Below are positions 49,168 through 57,979 of a stretch of DNA of 64,000 nt, in pieces. The stretch's first letter is position 1. Each line of letters opens with the position of its first letter. A model generated the notes under the pieces. It saw nothing but the letters and a program-made list of their open reading frames with translations. It was not told the origin of the DNA and searched no databases. Both the position numbers and the translations under genes were made by a program. The DNA is taken from NCBI GenBank assembly GCA_001916065.1, contig MNRS01000014.1:462-64461 (forward strand), given 5' to 3'. Origin of the DNA: Clostridium sp. 28_17 (GTDB lineage: Bacteria; Bacillota; Clostridia; TANB77; CAG-508).

Positions 49168-50568
49168 ATGGACATATATTTTTACAACACATTAACAAGA
49201 AAAAAAGACAAATTTGAACCACTAGACCCAAAGGAGATAAGAATATATTCATGTGGACCAACAGTATACAAAGATGCCACAATAGGAAATATGAGAACAA
49301 ACATATTTCAAGACGTATTAAGAAGAACATTACGCTATAATGGATATAAAATAAAACACGCAATGAACATCACAGACGTAGGGCACTTAGTATCAGACGG
49401 TGACGAAGGCGAAGACAAAATGTTAAAATCAGCAAGAGAAGAACACAAAACGCCAATACAAATAGCAGAGCACTACACAAAGTTATTTTTTGACGACTTA
49501 AAATCCTTAAACATAGAAACACCAGAAATAGTATGTAAAGCAACAGACCACATAAAAGAAATGCTAGAATATGTAGAAAAACTAATGGAAAATGGATATG
49601 CATACGAAACATCAACAGCAATATATTTTGATATATCAAAATTAGACAAATACCCAATACTTTCCAATCTAGACATAGAAAATCAAAAAGCAGGAGCAAG
49701 AGTAGAAGTAGACCCAGAAAAAAGAAATCCACATGACTTTGCATTATGGATAAAAGCACCAGAAAATCACTTAATGAAATGGAATAGTCCATGGGGCCCA
49801 AGTTACCCAGGATGGCACATAGAATGTTCTGCAATGGGAAGAAAATACTTAGGAGAGCAATTTGACATACATACAGGTGGAATCGACTTAATACCAACAC
49901 ACCATGAAAACGAAATTGCTCAAAGCAAAGGAAGATGCGGAAAAATACCAGCCAAATACTGGTTACACGGAGAATACCTATTAATAAATGGAGGAAAAAT
50001 GTCAAAATCACTAGGAAATGTATACCTAGTAAAAGACATAAAAGAAAAAGGATATGACCCAATAGTATACAAACTATTCAGTTACTCATGTCATTACAGA
50101 AACAAACTAAACTTTACATGGGAAGGAATAGACTCTGCATCAAAATCATTAGAAAGACTGCGTAACAGTTACCAACTAAACTTAAATGGAACAGACGAAT
50201 TAACAGTTGAGGACAAAGAAAAATTAGCACAAATAGAAGAAAATTTCCATAAAGCAATAAATGATGACTTAAACATGCCACTTGCAATGAGTTTTGTATG
50301 GGAAGCAGCAAGATTTGAAAAGAAAAATCCGGAAGTTGCTAGATTACTTGCAAAATTTGACACAGTTCTTGGAATTAAAATAGATGAAGCAAATACAGAA
50401 AAAGAGGAAATTCCACAAGACATTTTGAATTTAGTTGAACAAAGAAAAATAGCAAGAGAAAACAAAGACTGGGCAAAATCAGATGAAATAAGAGATTTAA
50501 TAAATAAAAAAGGATATTTAGTTAAAGATACTAAAAATGGAGTAGAAATAAACAAAATAATAAATTAA
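49168..50568 (+). CDS. cysS: Cysteinyl-tRNA synthetase
   Basis: 466 residues from ATG 49168 after GGAAAGGAG. CGPTVY contains the first zinc Cys; the HIGH motif appears as ATIGNMRTNIF, with Thr for His as in some Clostridia enzymes; GWHIECSAMGRKYLG and HTGGIDLIPTHHENE supply zinc and cysteine-binding residues; KMSKSLGN is the KMSKS loop. Charges tRNA-Cys. Monocistronic as far as can be seen. Confidence 0.96.
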   Translation: MDIYFYNTLTRKKDKFEPLDPKEIRIYSCGPTVYKDATIGNMRTNIFQDVLRRTLRYNGYKIKHAMNITDVGHLVSDGDEGEDKMLKSAREEHKTPIQIAEHYTKLFFDDLKSLNIETPEIVCKATDHIKEMLEYVEKLMENGYAYETSTAIYFDISKLDKYPILSNLDIENQKAGARVEVDPEKRNPHDFALWIKAPENHLMKWNSPWGPSYPGWHIECSAMGRKYLGEQFDIHTGGIDLIPTHHENEIAQSKGRCGKIPAKYWLHGEYLLINGGKMSKSLGNVYLVKDIKEKGYDPIVYKLFSYSCHYRNKLNFTWEGIDSASKSLERLRNSYQLNLNGTDELTVEDKEKLAQIEENFHKAINDDLNMPLAMSFVWEAARFEKKNPEVARLLAKFDTVLGIKIDEANTEKEEIPQDILNLVEQRKIARENKDWAKSDEIRDLINKKGYLVKDTKNGVEINKIIN

Positions 50569-50654
50569 GAAAAAAGCAAAATATCCAGAAATTTGGTTAT
50601 TGATAAAAACAAAAAGGAGAACAACCTTTTTAAAACAAATTAGGAGGGATCAAA

Positions 50655-51662
50655 ATGGCAATATTATTACCAGGAGGAGCAGGATTTATAGGAAGTCACA
50701 CTGCAGTAGAATTATTAAATAAAGGAAGAGAAATAATTATAATAGACAACTTCTCAAACAGTACACCAAAATCATTAGAGGCTATTAAGAAAATAACAGG
50801 AAAAGACTTTAAATTTTATGAAATGGACTACATGGACAAAGAAAAATTAGAAAAAGTATTTGAAGAAAACAACATAGAAGCAGTAATGAACTTTGCAGGA
50901 TACAAAGCAGTTGGAGAATCTATACAAAAACCAATAGAATACTACACAAACAATATATCAGGAGCATTAGTAGTATTAGACACGATGAGAAAATATGGAT
51001 GCAAAAAATTCATATTTAGTTCATCTGCAACAGTATATGGTGAACCAGAAAAAATGCCTATAACAGAAGATACACCAACAGGAGGAACAACTAATCCATA
51101 TGGAACAACAAAATTATTTATAGAACAAATACTAAAGGACATTTACAAATCTGACAACACATGGGACATCTGCATACTAAGATATTTCAATCCAGTAGGA
51201 GCACATGAAAGTGGACTAATTGGTGAAGAACCAAAAGGAATACCAAACAACTTAATGCCATATGTAGCAAGAGTTGCAGCCGGAACATTAAAAGAATTGT
51301 CAGTATTTGGAAATGATTACAACACACCAGATGGAACAGGTGTAAGAGATTATATCCATGTTGTTGACTTAGCAAAAGGACATATAAAAGCATTGGAAAA
51401 ATTAGAAAAAGAAAATGAAGGTTTATATATCTATAACCTAGGTACAGGACATGGTTATAGTGTTTTAGATATGGTTAAAGGTTTTGAAAAAGCAACAGGT
51501 AAAAAGGTTGCGTATAAAATAGCACCTCGTAGACATGGGGATATTGCTACATGTTATGCTGACCCTACTAAGGCAAAAGAAGAATTGGGTTGGACAGCAG
51601 AAAAAAATATCGATGATATGTGCAAAGATAGTTGGCACTACATTGAAGAGAGCCAAAAATAA
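50655..51662 (+). CDS. galE: UDP-glucose 4-epimerase
   Basis: 335 residues, ATG 50655 after TAGGAGGG. NAD-binding GGAGFIGSH at 7-15, FSSSATVYGEPEKMPITED with the catalytic Ser/Thr, and YGTTK with Tyr149/Lys153. An extended SDR that interconverts UDP-glucose and UDP-galactose (or the N-acetyl forms), supplying precursors for surface polysaccharide such as the cluster at 54.8-64 kb. Single gene. Confidence 0.95.
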   Translation: MAILLPGGAGFIGSHTAVELLNKGREIIIIDNFSNSTPKSLEAIKKITGKDFKFYEMDYMDKEKLEKVFEENNIEAVMNFAGYKAVGESIQKPIEYYTNNISGALVVLDTMRKYGCKKFIFSSSATVYGEPEKMPITEDTPTGGTTNPYGTTKLFIEQILKDIYKSDNTWDICILRYFNPVGAHESGLIGEEPKGIPNNLMPYVARVAAGTLKELSVFGNDYNTPDGTGVRDYIHVVDLAKGHIKALEKLEKENEGLYIYNLGTGHGYSVLDMVKGFEKATGKKVAYKIAPRRHGDIATCYADPTKAKEELGWTAEKNIDDMCKDSWHYIEESQK

Positions 51663-51735
51663 TTTAATGGACTTCGAATTGTAACATTGTTTTTAATAAA
51701 AAATAAAAAAGTTATAAAAAATAGTTGATTTTTAC

Positions 51736-51770
51736 AAATAAGTATGGTATTATAATGCCATACTTATTTT
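51736..51770 (+). terminator. Terminator downstream of galE
   Basis: AAATAAGTATGG pairs with CCATACTTATTT around a short AT loop, with a T-rich 3' side. Between 51771 and 51900 I see only AT-rich sequence. Confidence 0.78.
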
Positions 51771-51913
51771 AGTATTTTTTTAATCCAAAGAATTTTTTAT
51801 TCATATTTTTATATCTAATTTTTTTTAATTCAGACTCCTTCAGAGTACAAAAATTTATATTCTGCCTAATTTGAAAATTAATTCAAAAGGCATAAAGGAA
51901 AGGAGGGATACAT

Positions 51914-52423
51914 GTGAGTAGTGAATTTGAAAAAATTGTGTTGCAAAAATTTGACGAAATAAGTGGTAAATTAGAACATTTAGATAATAAAATTGATGCA
52001 GTAGAAGAAAACTTAAATAAAAAAATCGGCGCAGTAGAAGAAAACTTAAACAATAAAATTGATGTAGTAGAAGAAAAATTAAACAATAAAATCGATGCAG
52101 TAGAAGAAAATTTAAATAAAAAAATCGGCGCAGTAGAAGAAAAATTAAACAATAAAATAGATGCAGTAGAAGAAAACTTAAACAATAAAATTGATGCAGT
52201 AGACAACAACTTAAATAAAAAAATAGACTATGTAGACGCTAAACAAACAAAAAGATCAGATAGTATTATGGATAAATTAGATTACATGAGTAATAACATA
52301 GCACAAATACTTGAAGAACAAATAAAAATGCGTAAAGAAATGAAAGAATACAATGAAAAAAATGAAAAAGAACATAGAATGTTTGAATATGAAATAAGCA
52401 ACTTAAAAAGATATGTAGTATAA
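51914..52423 (+). CDS. Hendecad-repeat coiled-coil protein
   Basis: 169 residues, GTG start 51914 after AAGGAGGG. Residues 22-109 consist of eight 11-residue repeats of the type NKIDAVEENLN, alternating IDAVEE and IGAVEE, encoded by a 33-bp DNA repeat. An 11-residue period predicts a nearly straight or right-handed coiled coil rather than the usual heptad supercoil. The rest is a charged helix ending NLKRYVV. No signal peptide or membrane helix. Similar small coiled-coil ORFs are common in Clostridia and often annotated as hypothetical or phage XhlA-like; function unknown. Confidence 0.75.
   Translation: MSSEFEKIVLQKFDEISGKLEHLDNKIDAVEENLNKKIGAVEENLNNKIDVVEEKLNNKIDAVEENLNKKIGAVEEKLNNKIDAVEENLNNKIDAVDNNLNKKIDYVDAKQTKRSDSIMDKLDYMSNNIAQILEEQIKMRKEMKEYNEKNEKEHRMFEYEISNLKRYVV
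51982..52245 (+). repeat. 33-bp tandem coding repeat
   Basis: About eight copies of a 33-bp unit (AATAAAATTGATGCAGTAGA, then AGAAAACTTAAAC) inside the coiled-coil gene. Copies differ mostly at GAT/GGC (Asp/Gly) and at silent positions, consistent with recombination-driven copy number change. Confidence 0.8.
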
Positions 52424-52430
52424 TAATAAA

Positions 52431-52470
52431 AAAATACCTTCTGATTAACTAAAACAGAGGGTATTTTTTA
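52431..52470 (+). terminator. Terminator of the coiled-coil gene
   Basis: AAAATACCTTCTG pairs with CAGAGGGTATTTT and is followed by T residues. Confidence 0.78.
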
Positions 52471-52545
52471 TAAAAAATTTTAACCAGAAAAAATTAACCC
52501 TGTAAAAAGTGACAATTGTAAAATAATGTAAAAAACAAAAAATAA

Positions 52546-52574
52546 TTGCATAAAAAAAACATCTATGGTATAAT
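52546..52574 (+). promoter_or_regulatory. Sigma-A promoter for the 52598 gene
   Basis: TTGCAT (52546-52551), 17-bp spacer, perfect TATAAT (52569-52574), very close to the start codon at 52598. Confidence 0.65.
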
Positions 52575-52597
52575 TTGAAAAGTACAATGGAAAAAAG

Positions 52598-52942
52598 GTG
52601 GAAAAAATGAAAACAATATTAGTAGTAATATATATATTAGTATTTTTAATATTTGCACTATGCCTATACGCAGTAACGCAAATAAAACTATTAGGAATAA
52701 AAATAAAAGACTTTTGGAGTTTTATAGAAGCAAACCAAATGCTAGACAAACTAGAAAAATTAGCAAAACAATACGAAAACATGTCACCACAAGAACAAGT
52801 AATATACCTAGCAGAAGCGGAAAAAATCTTCACAGCATTTGACAAAGTACCAGAAGCACTATGGGACGAAGAATACGAAAAATACAAAAAAGTACTAAAA
52901 AAATATAATGATATAAAAATGTTCAGATGGGTATCAAACTAA
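52598..52942 (+). CDS. Small single-pass membrane protein, unknown
   Basis: 114 residues, ATG 52598 after AAGGTGG. N-terminal helix VVIYILVFLIFALCLYAV, followed by a cytosolic amphipathic domain LDKLEKLAKQYENMSPQEQVIYLAEAEKIFTAFDKVPEALWDEEYEKY. No recognised family. Placed directly before an LCP-family gene; a link to wall polymer attachment is possible but unproven. Confidence 0.62.
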   Translation: MEKMKTILVVIYILVFLIFALCLYAVTQIKLLGIKIKDFWSFIEANQMLDKLEKLAKQYENMSPQEQVIYLAEAEKIFTAFDKVPEALWDEEYEKYKKVLKKYNDIKMFRWVSN

Positions 52943-53029
52943 AAATATAAAGAATAAAAATTATATGGGCATTTAACTAAAATAAAAAAACACAAAAAAT
53001 TTAAGAATACAAGAAAGAAGGAAAAACAA

Positions 53030-54067
53030 GTGTCAGAGAAAAAAGAAAAAAGAAAAATAAGCGTATTTTTAAAAATAATAATAGTACTATTAATAATATT
53101 AGCGTTAATAATAGGCGTAGCATTTTTCTATGTAAAAGGAAAATTAGATAAAATACAAAAAGTAGAACTACCATCAGACAAAGACTTGGGAATAACAGAA
53201 ACAACTGCAAAAAATCTAACAGGATACAGAAACATAGCAATATTTGGAGTAGACAGTAGATCAGACGATTATGGAGTAGGAAACAGAAGTGACTGCATTA
53301 TAATAGCAAGTATAAACAATGAAACAGGAGCAATAAAATTAATATCAGTATATAGAGATACATATGTAAATATCGAAGGGCATGGACTAGACAAAATAAC
53401 ACACGCATACTCATATGGAGAAGCACCACTTGCAGTAAAAACACTAAACACAAATTTAGACCTAAATATAAACGAATTTGTAACAGTAAACTTTGACTCA
53501 GTAGCAGAAGCAGTAGACCAATTAGGAGGAGTTCGATTAACAATAACATCTGACGAAATAAAATATATAAATGGATATATAGACGAAACATCAAAGGTAA
53601 CAGGAAAAACATCTAAACACATAACAGAACCAGGAACATATACAGTAGACGGAGTACAAGCAGTTGCGTATTCTAGAATAAGATACACAGACGGTGGAGA
53701 CTATAAAAGAACAGAAAGAATGAGAACAGTAATTGAAGCAATGTTCAGCAAATTAAAAACAAAAAATCTAAACCAAATAAACTCATTCGCAGACAAAATA
53801 TTACCACATGTTTATACGAATATATCAGCAACAGATATAATATCAATGGTACCAAGTATGTCAAAATACAAAGTTACAGAAAGCATAGGATGGCCATATG
53901 ATACAAAAGGAAAAACAATGGATAGATGGTACGGAATACCAATTACACTAGAATCAAATGTTACACAATTACACAAAGAAGCATTTGGAGAAGAAAACTA
54001 CACACCATCAGATATAGTAAAATCAATAAGTGAAAGCATTATAAAGAAAACAGGATATACAAAATAA
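53030..54067 (+). CDS. LytR-CpsA-Psr (LCP) family protein
   Basis: 345 residues, GTG start 53030 after AGAAGG. Signal anchor at about 14-38, then the LCP domain with AIFGVDSRSDDYGVGNRSDCIIIASINN, ISVYRDTYVNI (conserved Arg-Asp), FVTVNFDSVAEAVDQLGGV and VAYSRIRYTDGGDYKRTERM. LCP enzymes transfer undecaprenyl-linked glycopolymers to peptidoglycan on the outer face. Its closeness to the surface-polysaccharide cluster suggests it attaches that polymer (inference). Confidence 0.92.
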   Translation: MSEKKEKRKISVFLKIIIVLLIILALIIGVAFFYVKGKLDKIQKVELPSDKDLGITETTAKNLTGYRNIAIFGVDSRSDDYGVGNRSDCIIIASINNETGAIKLISVYRDTYVNIEGHGLDKITHAYSYGEAPLAVKTLNTNLDLNINEFVTVNFDSVAEAVDQLGGVRLTITSDEIKYINGYIDETSKVTGKTSKHITEPGTYTVDGVQAVAYSRIRYTDGGDYKRTERMRTVIEAMFSKLKTKNLNQINSFADKILPHVYTNISATDIISMVPSMSKYKVTESIGWPYDTKGKTMDRWYGIPITLESNVTQLHKEAFGEENYTPSDIVKSISESIIKKTGYTK

Positions 54068-54096
54068 TAATAAGAAAAGTAAATTCTTATAACATA

Positions 54097-54128
54097 GAAA
54101 GCTCTATATAAACTTATAGGGCTTTTTT
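54097..54128 (+). terminator. Terminator after the LCP gene
   Basis: AAAGCTCTATA pairs with TATAGGGCTTT and is followed by TTTT. Confidence 0.78.
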
Positions 54129-54153
54129 ATAACAAAATTCAAGGAGAAACAAA

Positions 54154-54660
54154 ATGAATCTAAACATAAAAAGAACAATATTTGCAATTTTAACAATAGC
54201 AACATGCATAATAATATTTATATTTTCAAATCAAAACGGAGAAAAATCAGGACTAACAAGTAGAGAATTCGTAAGAAAAATAGTTGAAATAACAGGAATT
54301 ACAAATAATTTAAACGAAACAGAAAAAGAAGAATTAATAGAAAATTGCCAATTTGTTGTAAGAAAATTAGCACATTTTTCAATATACACAATATTAGGAA
54401 TAAATGCTTTAGGATTTATTAACACATACACAAAAATAAGTTTAAAAAAACAAATAGGAATAACAATGCTTTTTGGATGCTTATATGCAACATCAGATGA
54501 ATTTCATCAAAAGTTTTCAAATGGAAGAACTGCATCCCCAAAAGATGTGTTAATAGATACTTTAGGAGTGTTGTTTGGGATAGGACTTTATATGCTGGTA
54601 AAAAAAATAATAATAACAATAAAAGAACACAAATTAGAAGACGGAAAACAAGAAATATAA
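54154..54660 (+). CDS. VanZ-like family membrane protein
   Basis: 168 residues, ATG 54154 after AAGGAG. Four predicted helices (about 6-26, 70-90, 98-115, 132-150). VRKLAHFSIYTILG, ATSDEFHQKF and GRTASPKDVLIDTLG are the VanZ-like pattern. VanZ of enterococci gives low-level teicoplanin resistance; chromosomal relatives in Firmicutes have no settled role. Monocistronic, just before the polysaccharide cluster. Confidence 0.88.
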   Translation: MNLNIKRTIFAILTIATCIIIFIFSNQNGEKSGLTSREFVRKIVEITGITNNLNETEKEELIENCQFVVRKLAHFSIYTILGINALGFINTYTKISLKKQIGITMLFGCLYATSDEFHQKFSNGRTASPKDVLIDTLGVLFGIGLYMLVKKIIITIKEHKLEDGKQEI

Positions 54661-54857
54661 ATGAATTGCAAGGCAGGAATATTATATTTTGCACTAAGTA
54701 ATACTAATAGTGTGTATAATATTGTTTCCTAAATCCGATGGAAAAAACAAGAAAAAAGCAAAAAAACAACGAAAATAATTGATTTTTTAAATAAAGTATT
54801 ATATAATTTAAAATAGAGTTGACTGATGACAAAAAAACGTTAATAGGGGGATTTAAA

Positions 54858-55589
54858 GTGGATATGAATGGAATAAAAAATTGCAACATTGCATTAGAAA
54901 ATGAAGTTGTAAAAAATGAAATACCAGTTAGTATCACAATAGAAAAAAGTAAAAATAAAATAAAGAAAAAATTAGAGGATGTTATAAAAAGAATAATAGA
55001 TATTTGTGGTGGTCTAGTAGGAACAATAGCACTAATACCATTAACAATTATAATATACGTAGCTAGAATTGCAATGCATGAAAATGATGGCCCAATATTT
55101 TATGATCAATTGAGAATAGGCAAAAATGGTAAAGTATTTAAAATGTATAAATACAGATCAATGGTTATTGGAGCAGATGAAAAATTACATAAATATTTAG
55201 AAGAAAACGAAGAGGCTAGAAAAGAATATAAAAAATATAAAAAATTAAAAAATGACCCAAGAATTACAAAGGTAGGAAATTTTATAAGAAAAACAAGCCT
55301 TGATGAATTTCCACAATTTATAAATGTCTTAAAAGGTGATATGAGTTTGGTTGGACCTAGACCGTATCTTCCAAGAGAAAAAGAGGATATGGGCGAATAT
55401 TATGATTGCATTATTAAATCTAGACCTGGAGTTACAGGATATTGGCAAATTGCTGGTAGAAATGATGTTACTTTTGGGGATAGATTGAAGATGGATTGTG
55501 AGTATAATAAAAAGAAGAGCTTGAAAACGGATTTAAAATTACTTGCAAAGACATTTTTAAAAGTAGTAAAAAAAGAGGGAGCAATATAA
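54858..55589 (+). CDS. Polyprenyl-phosphate phosphoglycosyl transferase (PglC/WcaJ-type)
   Basis: 243 residues from GTG 54858, seven bases after AGGGGG; an in-frame ATG follows at 54864. A single re-entrant helix (IDICGGLVGTIALIPLTIIIYVARIA) precedes GPIFYDQLRIGKNGKVFKMYKYRSM, LRKTSLDEFPQ-like RKTSLDEFPQFINVLKGDMSLVGPRPYLPRE (catalytic Asp-Glu) and SRPGVTGYWQIAGRNDVTF. This is the core monotopic PGT without the extra helices of WcaJ. It starts glycan assembly by moving a sugar phosphate to undecaprenyl phosphate. First gene of the polysaccharide cluster. Confidence 0.92.
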   Translation: MDMNGIKNCNIALENEVVKNEIPVSITIEKSKNKIKKKLEDVIKRIIDICGGLVGTIALIPLTIIIYVARIAMHENDGPIFYDQLRIGKNGKVFKMYKYRSMVIGADEKLHKYLEENEEARKEYKKYKKLKNDPRITKVGNFIRKTSLDEFPQFINVLKGDMSLVGPRPYLPREKEDMGEYYDCIIKSRPGVTGYWQIAGRNDVTFGDRLKMDCEYNKKKSLKTDLKLLAKTFLKVVKKEGAI

Positions 55590-55608
55590 ACAATAATAGG
55601 GGGATTAT

Positions 55609-56734
55609 ATGAAAATTGCAATGATTCGGGCATAAAAGAATTCCAAGTAGAGAAGGAGGAGTAGAAATTGTTGTAGAAGAACTTTCTACAAGACTCGTAA
55701 AACTTGGCAATAAGGTAGATGTATATAATAGAAAAGGAAAAAATGTTCAAGATAAAAATGCAGACAAAGAAAATAAAAAAATAAAAGAATATAAAGGTGT
55801 AAAAATAATAACAATACCAACAATAAATAAAAAAGGAATAGATGCATTTTTATACAGTTTTTGTGCAAGCGTAAGAGCGTTGTTTGGACATTATGATGTA
55901 CTTCATTATCATGCAGAGGGCTCATGTGCAATGTTATGGATACCTCACCTATTTCATAAAAAAATTATTGTTACAATACATGGCCTAGATTGGCAACGCA
56001 GTAAATGGGGAGGATTTGCAACAAAGTACATAAAATATGGAGAAAAATGTGCTGTAAAATATGCGGATCAAATAATTGTATTATCTGAAAACGTAAAAAA
56101 GTATTTTAAAGATACTTATAATAGAGAAACCGTATTTGTTCCAAATGGAATAGAAAAGCCAACAATGAAAAAGGCAAATATAATAAAGAATAAATATGAC
56201 TTAAATAAAGATGATTATATATTATTTTTAGCAAGAATAGTTCCAGAAAAAGGATTAGATGACTTAATAGATGCATATGAGAAAATCAAGACTGATAAAA
56301 AATTGGTAATTGCAGGAGGAGCAAGTCATACAAATGATTATCTAGAACATATAAAAGAAAAAACAAAAAATAATAAAAATATAATTATGACAGGTTTTGT
56401 ACAAGGTGATGAATTAGACGAATTATATAGTAATGCGTATTTGTACTGTTTGCCAAGTCATATAGAAGGAATGCCAATATCTTTGTTAGAAGCATTAAGT
56501 TATGGGCGCAATGTATTAATAAGTGATATTGATGAAAATATTCAGGTTGCAGAAAAATATGCAACGACATTTAAAATGGGAGATGTTTCAGATTTAACAA
56601 ATAAATTGGAAGCATGCATTGAAGGGAAAAATAGATATAATGACAATGAAATTCAAGAATATGTTTTAAATAAATATTCTTGGGATGATGTTGTAGAAAA
56701 AACATTGAAAATATATAAGGAAATAGAAAAATGA
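55609..56734 (+). CDS. GT4 glycosyltransferase, +1 frame break at an in-frame CGG in codon 7
   Basis: ATG 55609 after AATAGGGGG. The zero frame is MKIAMI, CGG (55627-55629), GCA, TAA. Skipping the C gives GGG CAT AAA AGA, so MIGHKRIPSREGG followed by VEIVVEELSTRLVKLG, a standard GT4 N-terminus, and the frame runs to TGA 56732-56734 (374 residues). Donor motif LPSHIEGMPISLLEALSYG, and FLARIVPEKGLDDLI. An internal ATG at 55880 could give only a truncated protein lacking the acceptor domain. The stop overlaps the next start (ATGA). Third strong example of the C-GGN pattern. Confidence 0.9.
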
Positions 56735-57978
56735 GGATTTTACTAGTAAATAAATTCCATTACCTAAATGGTGGAAGTGAAAAATATTATTTTGAATTAG
56801 GAAAATTATTAAAAAAACATGGAAACGAAGTAGCATATTTTTCAATGAAAGATGACAGAAACATAAAAACTGGAGAAAAAGAGTATTTTGTTGAAAAAAT
56901 AGACCTAAATACAGGTAGCAAATTAAAAGCATTAGATGTTATATATTCAAAAGAGAATTATAAAAAAATGCAAGAAGCAATAGATGATTTTAAGCCAGAT
57001 GTAGTGCACTTAAATAATTTTCAAAGACAATTATCAGAATCAATTGTAGAATGTTGTAGAGATAATAATATACCTATGGTATTTACCTCACATGATGTAC
57101 AAGCCATATGTCCAGCAATAAGTATGTTGGATTCTGGAAAAAATATATGCGAAAAATGTATTAAGGGAAAATATATTAATTGTTTCAAGAAAAAATGTGT
57201 AAAAAACTCTACCCTAAAAAGTTTGTTAGGTGCTTATGAAGGAAACTACTACAGAAGGAAGAAAGTTTATACAAAAAAAATAAAAAATATAATAACGCCA
57301 TCAATATTTTATAAAAACAAATTAATAGAAGATGGAATACAAGAAGATAAAATAAAAGCAATACATAATTTTATTAACATAGAAGAATATAATTTGAAAT
57401 TAGAAGATGAAGGGTATGCATTATACTCCGGAAGGCTTGCAAAGGAAAAAGGAATTCTTAATTTAGTCGAAGCATTTTCAAACTTAATAATAAATAATAA
57501 AAACAATGATAAATTAAAGAATATAAAACTTTACATTGCAGGAAATGGACCAGAAAAAGAAAATATAGAGAAAACAATAAAAGAAAACAAGTTAGAAGAC
57601 AAAATAATCCTGCTAGGATATTTAAATCAAAAAGATTTAAAAGAGTATACAAGAAAATGTGGCTTTTTAGTAATACCATCAATTTGGTATGAAAATGGTC
57701 CATATTCAGTAATAGAAACACAATCTATTGGCAAAGCAATAATAGGAGCCAATATAGGTGGAATTCCAGAAATGGTAATAAATAATGAAAATGGACTTAC
57801 ATATAAATATAATGATGTTAAAGAACTTGAAGAAAAAATGAAAAGACTATTTAGTGATATTGAACTAAGAGAAAAATTTGGAAATAATGCAAAAGAATTT
57901 GCTAATAAAGAATATAGTCCAGAAAACTATTATAAAAAACTAGAAAAAATTTATAAGAATTTAATAGGAGTGAAATAA
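56731..57978 (+). CDS. GT4 glycosyltransferase
   Basis: 415 residues, ATG 56731 overlapping the previous stop (ATGA). N-terminal VNKFHYLNGGSEKYYFELG, then FTSHDVQAICPAISML and a Cys-rich insert (CEKCIKGKYINCFKKKC) like that of a zinc-binding GT4 subgroup. Donor site IPSIWYENGPYSVIETQSIGKAIIG. GT-B fold, cytosolic, acting on a lipid-linked intermediate. Cluster position suggests the second or third sugar of the repeat unit. Confidence 0.9.
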   Translation: MRILLVNKFHYLNGGSEKYYFELGKLLKKHGNEVAYFSMKDDRNIKTGEKEYFVEKIDLNTGSKLKALDVIYSKENYKKMQEAIDDFKPDVVHLNNFQRQLSESIVECCRDNNIPMVFTSHDVQAICPAISMLDSGKNICEKCIKGKYINCFKKKCVKNSTLKSLLGAYEGNYYRRKKVYTKKIKNIITPSIFYKNKLIEDGIQEDKIKAIHNFINIEEYNLKLEDEGYALYSGRLAKEKGILNLVEAFSNLIINNKNNDKLKNIKLYIAGNGPEKENIEKTIKENKLEDKIILLGYLNQKDLKEYTRKCGFLVIPSIWYENGPYSVIETQSIGKAIIGANIGGIPEMVINNENGLTYKYNDVKELEEKMKRLFSDIELREKFGNNAKEFANKEYSPENYYKKLEKIYKNLIGVK

Positions 57979-57979
57979 T

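Noticed and set aside
51940..52250. CRISPR array suggested by regularly spaced repeats
   Set aside because: The 33-bp units are contiguous, in frame and translate to a coiled coil; there are no spacers and no cas genes.
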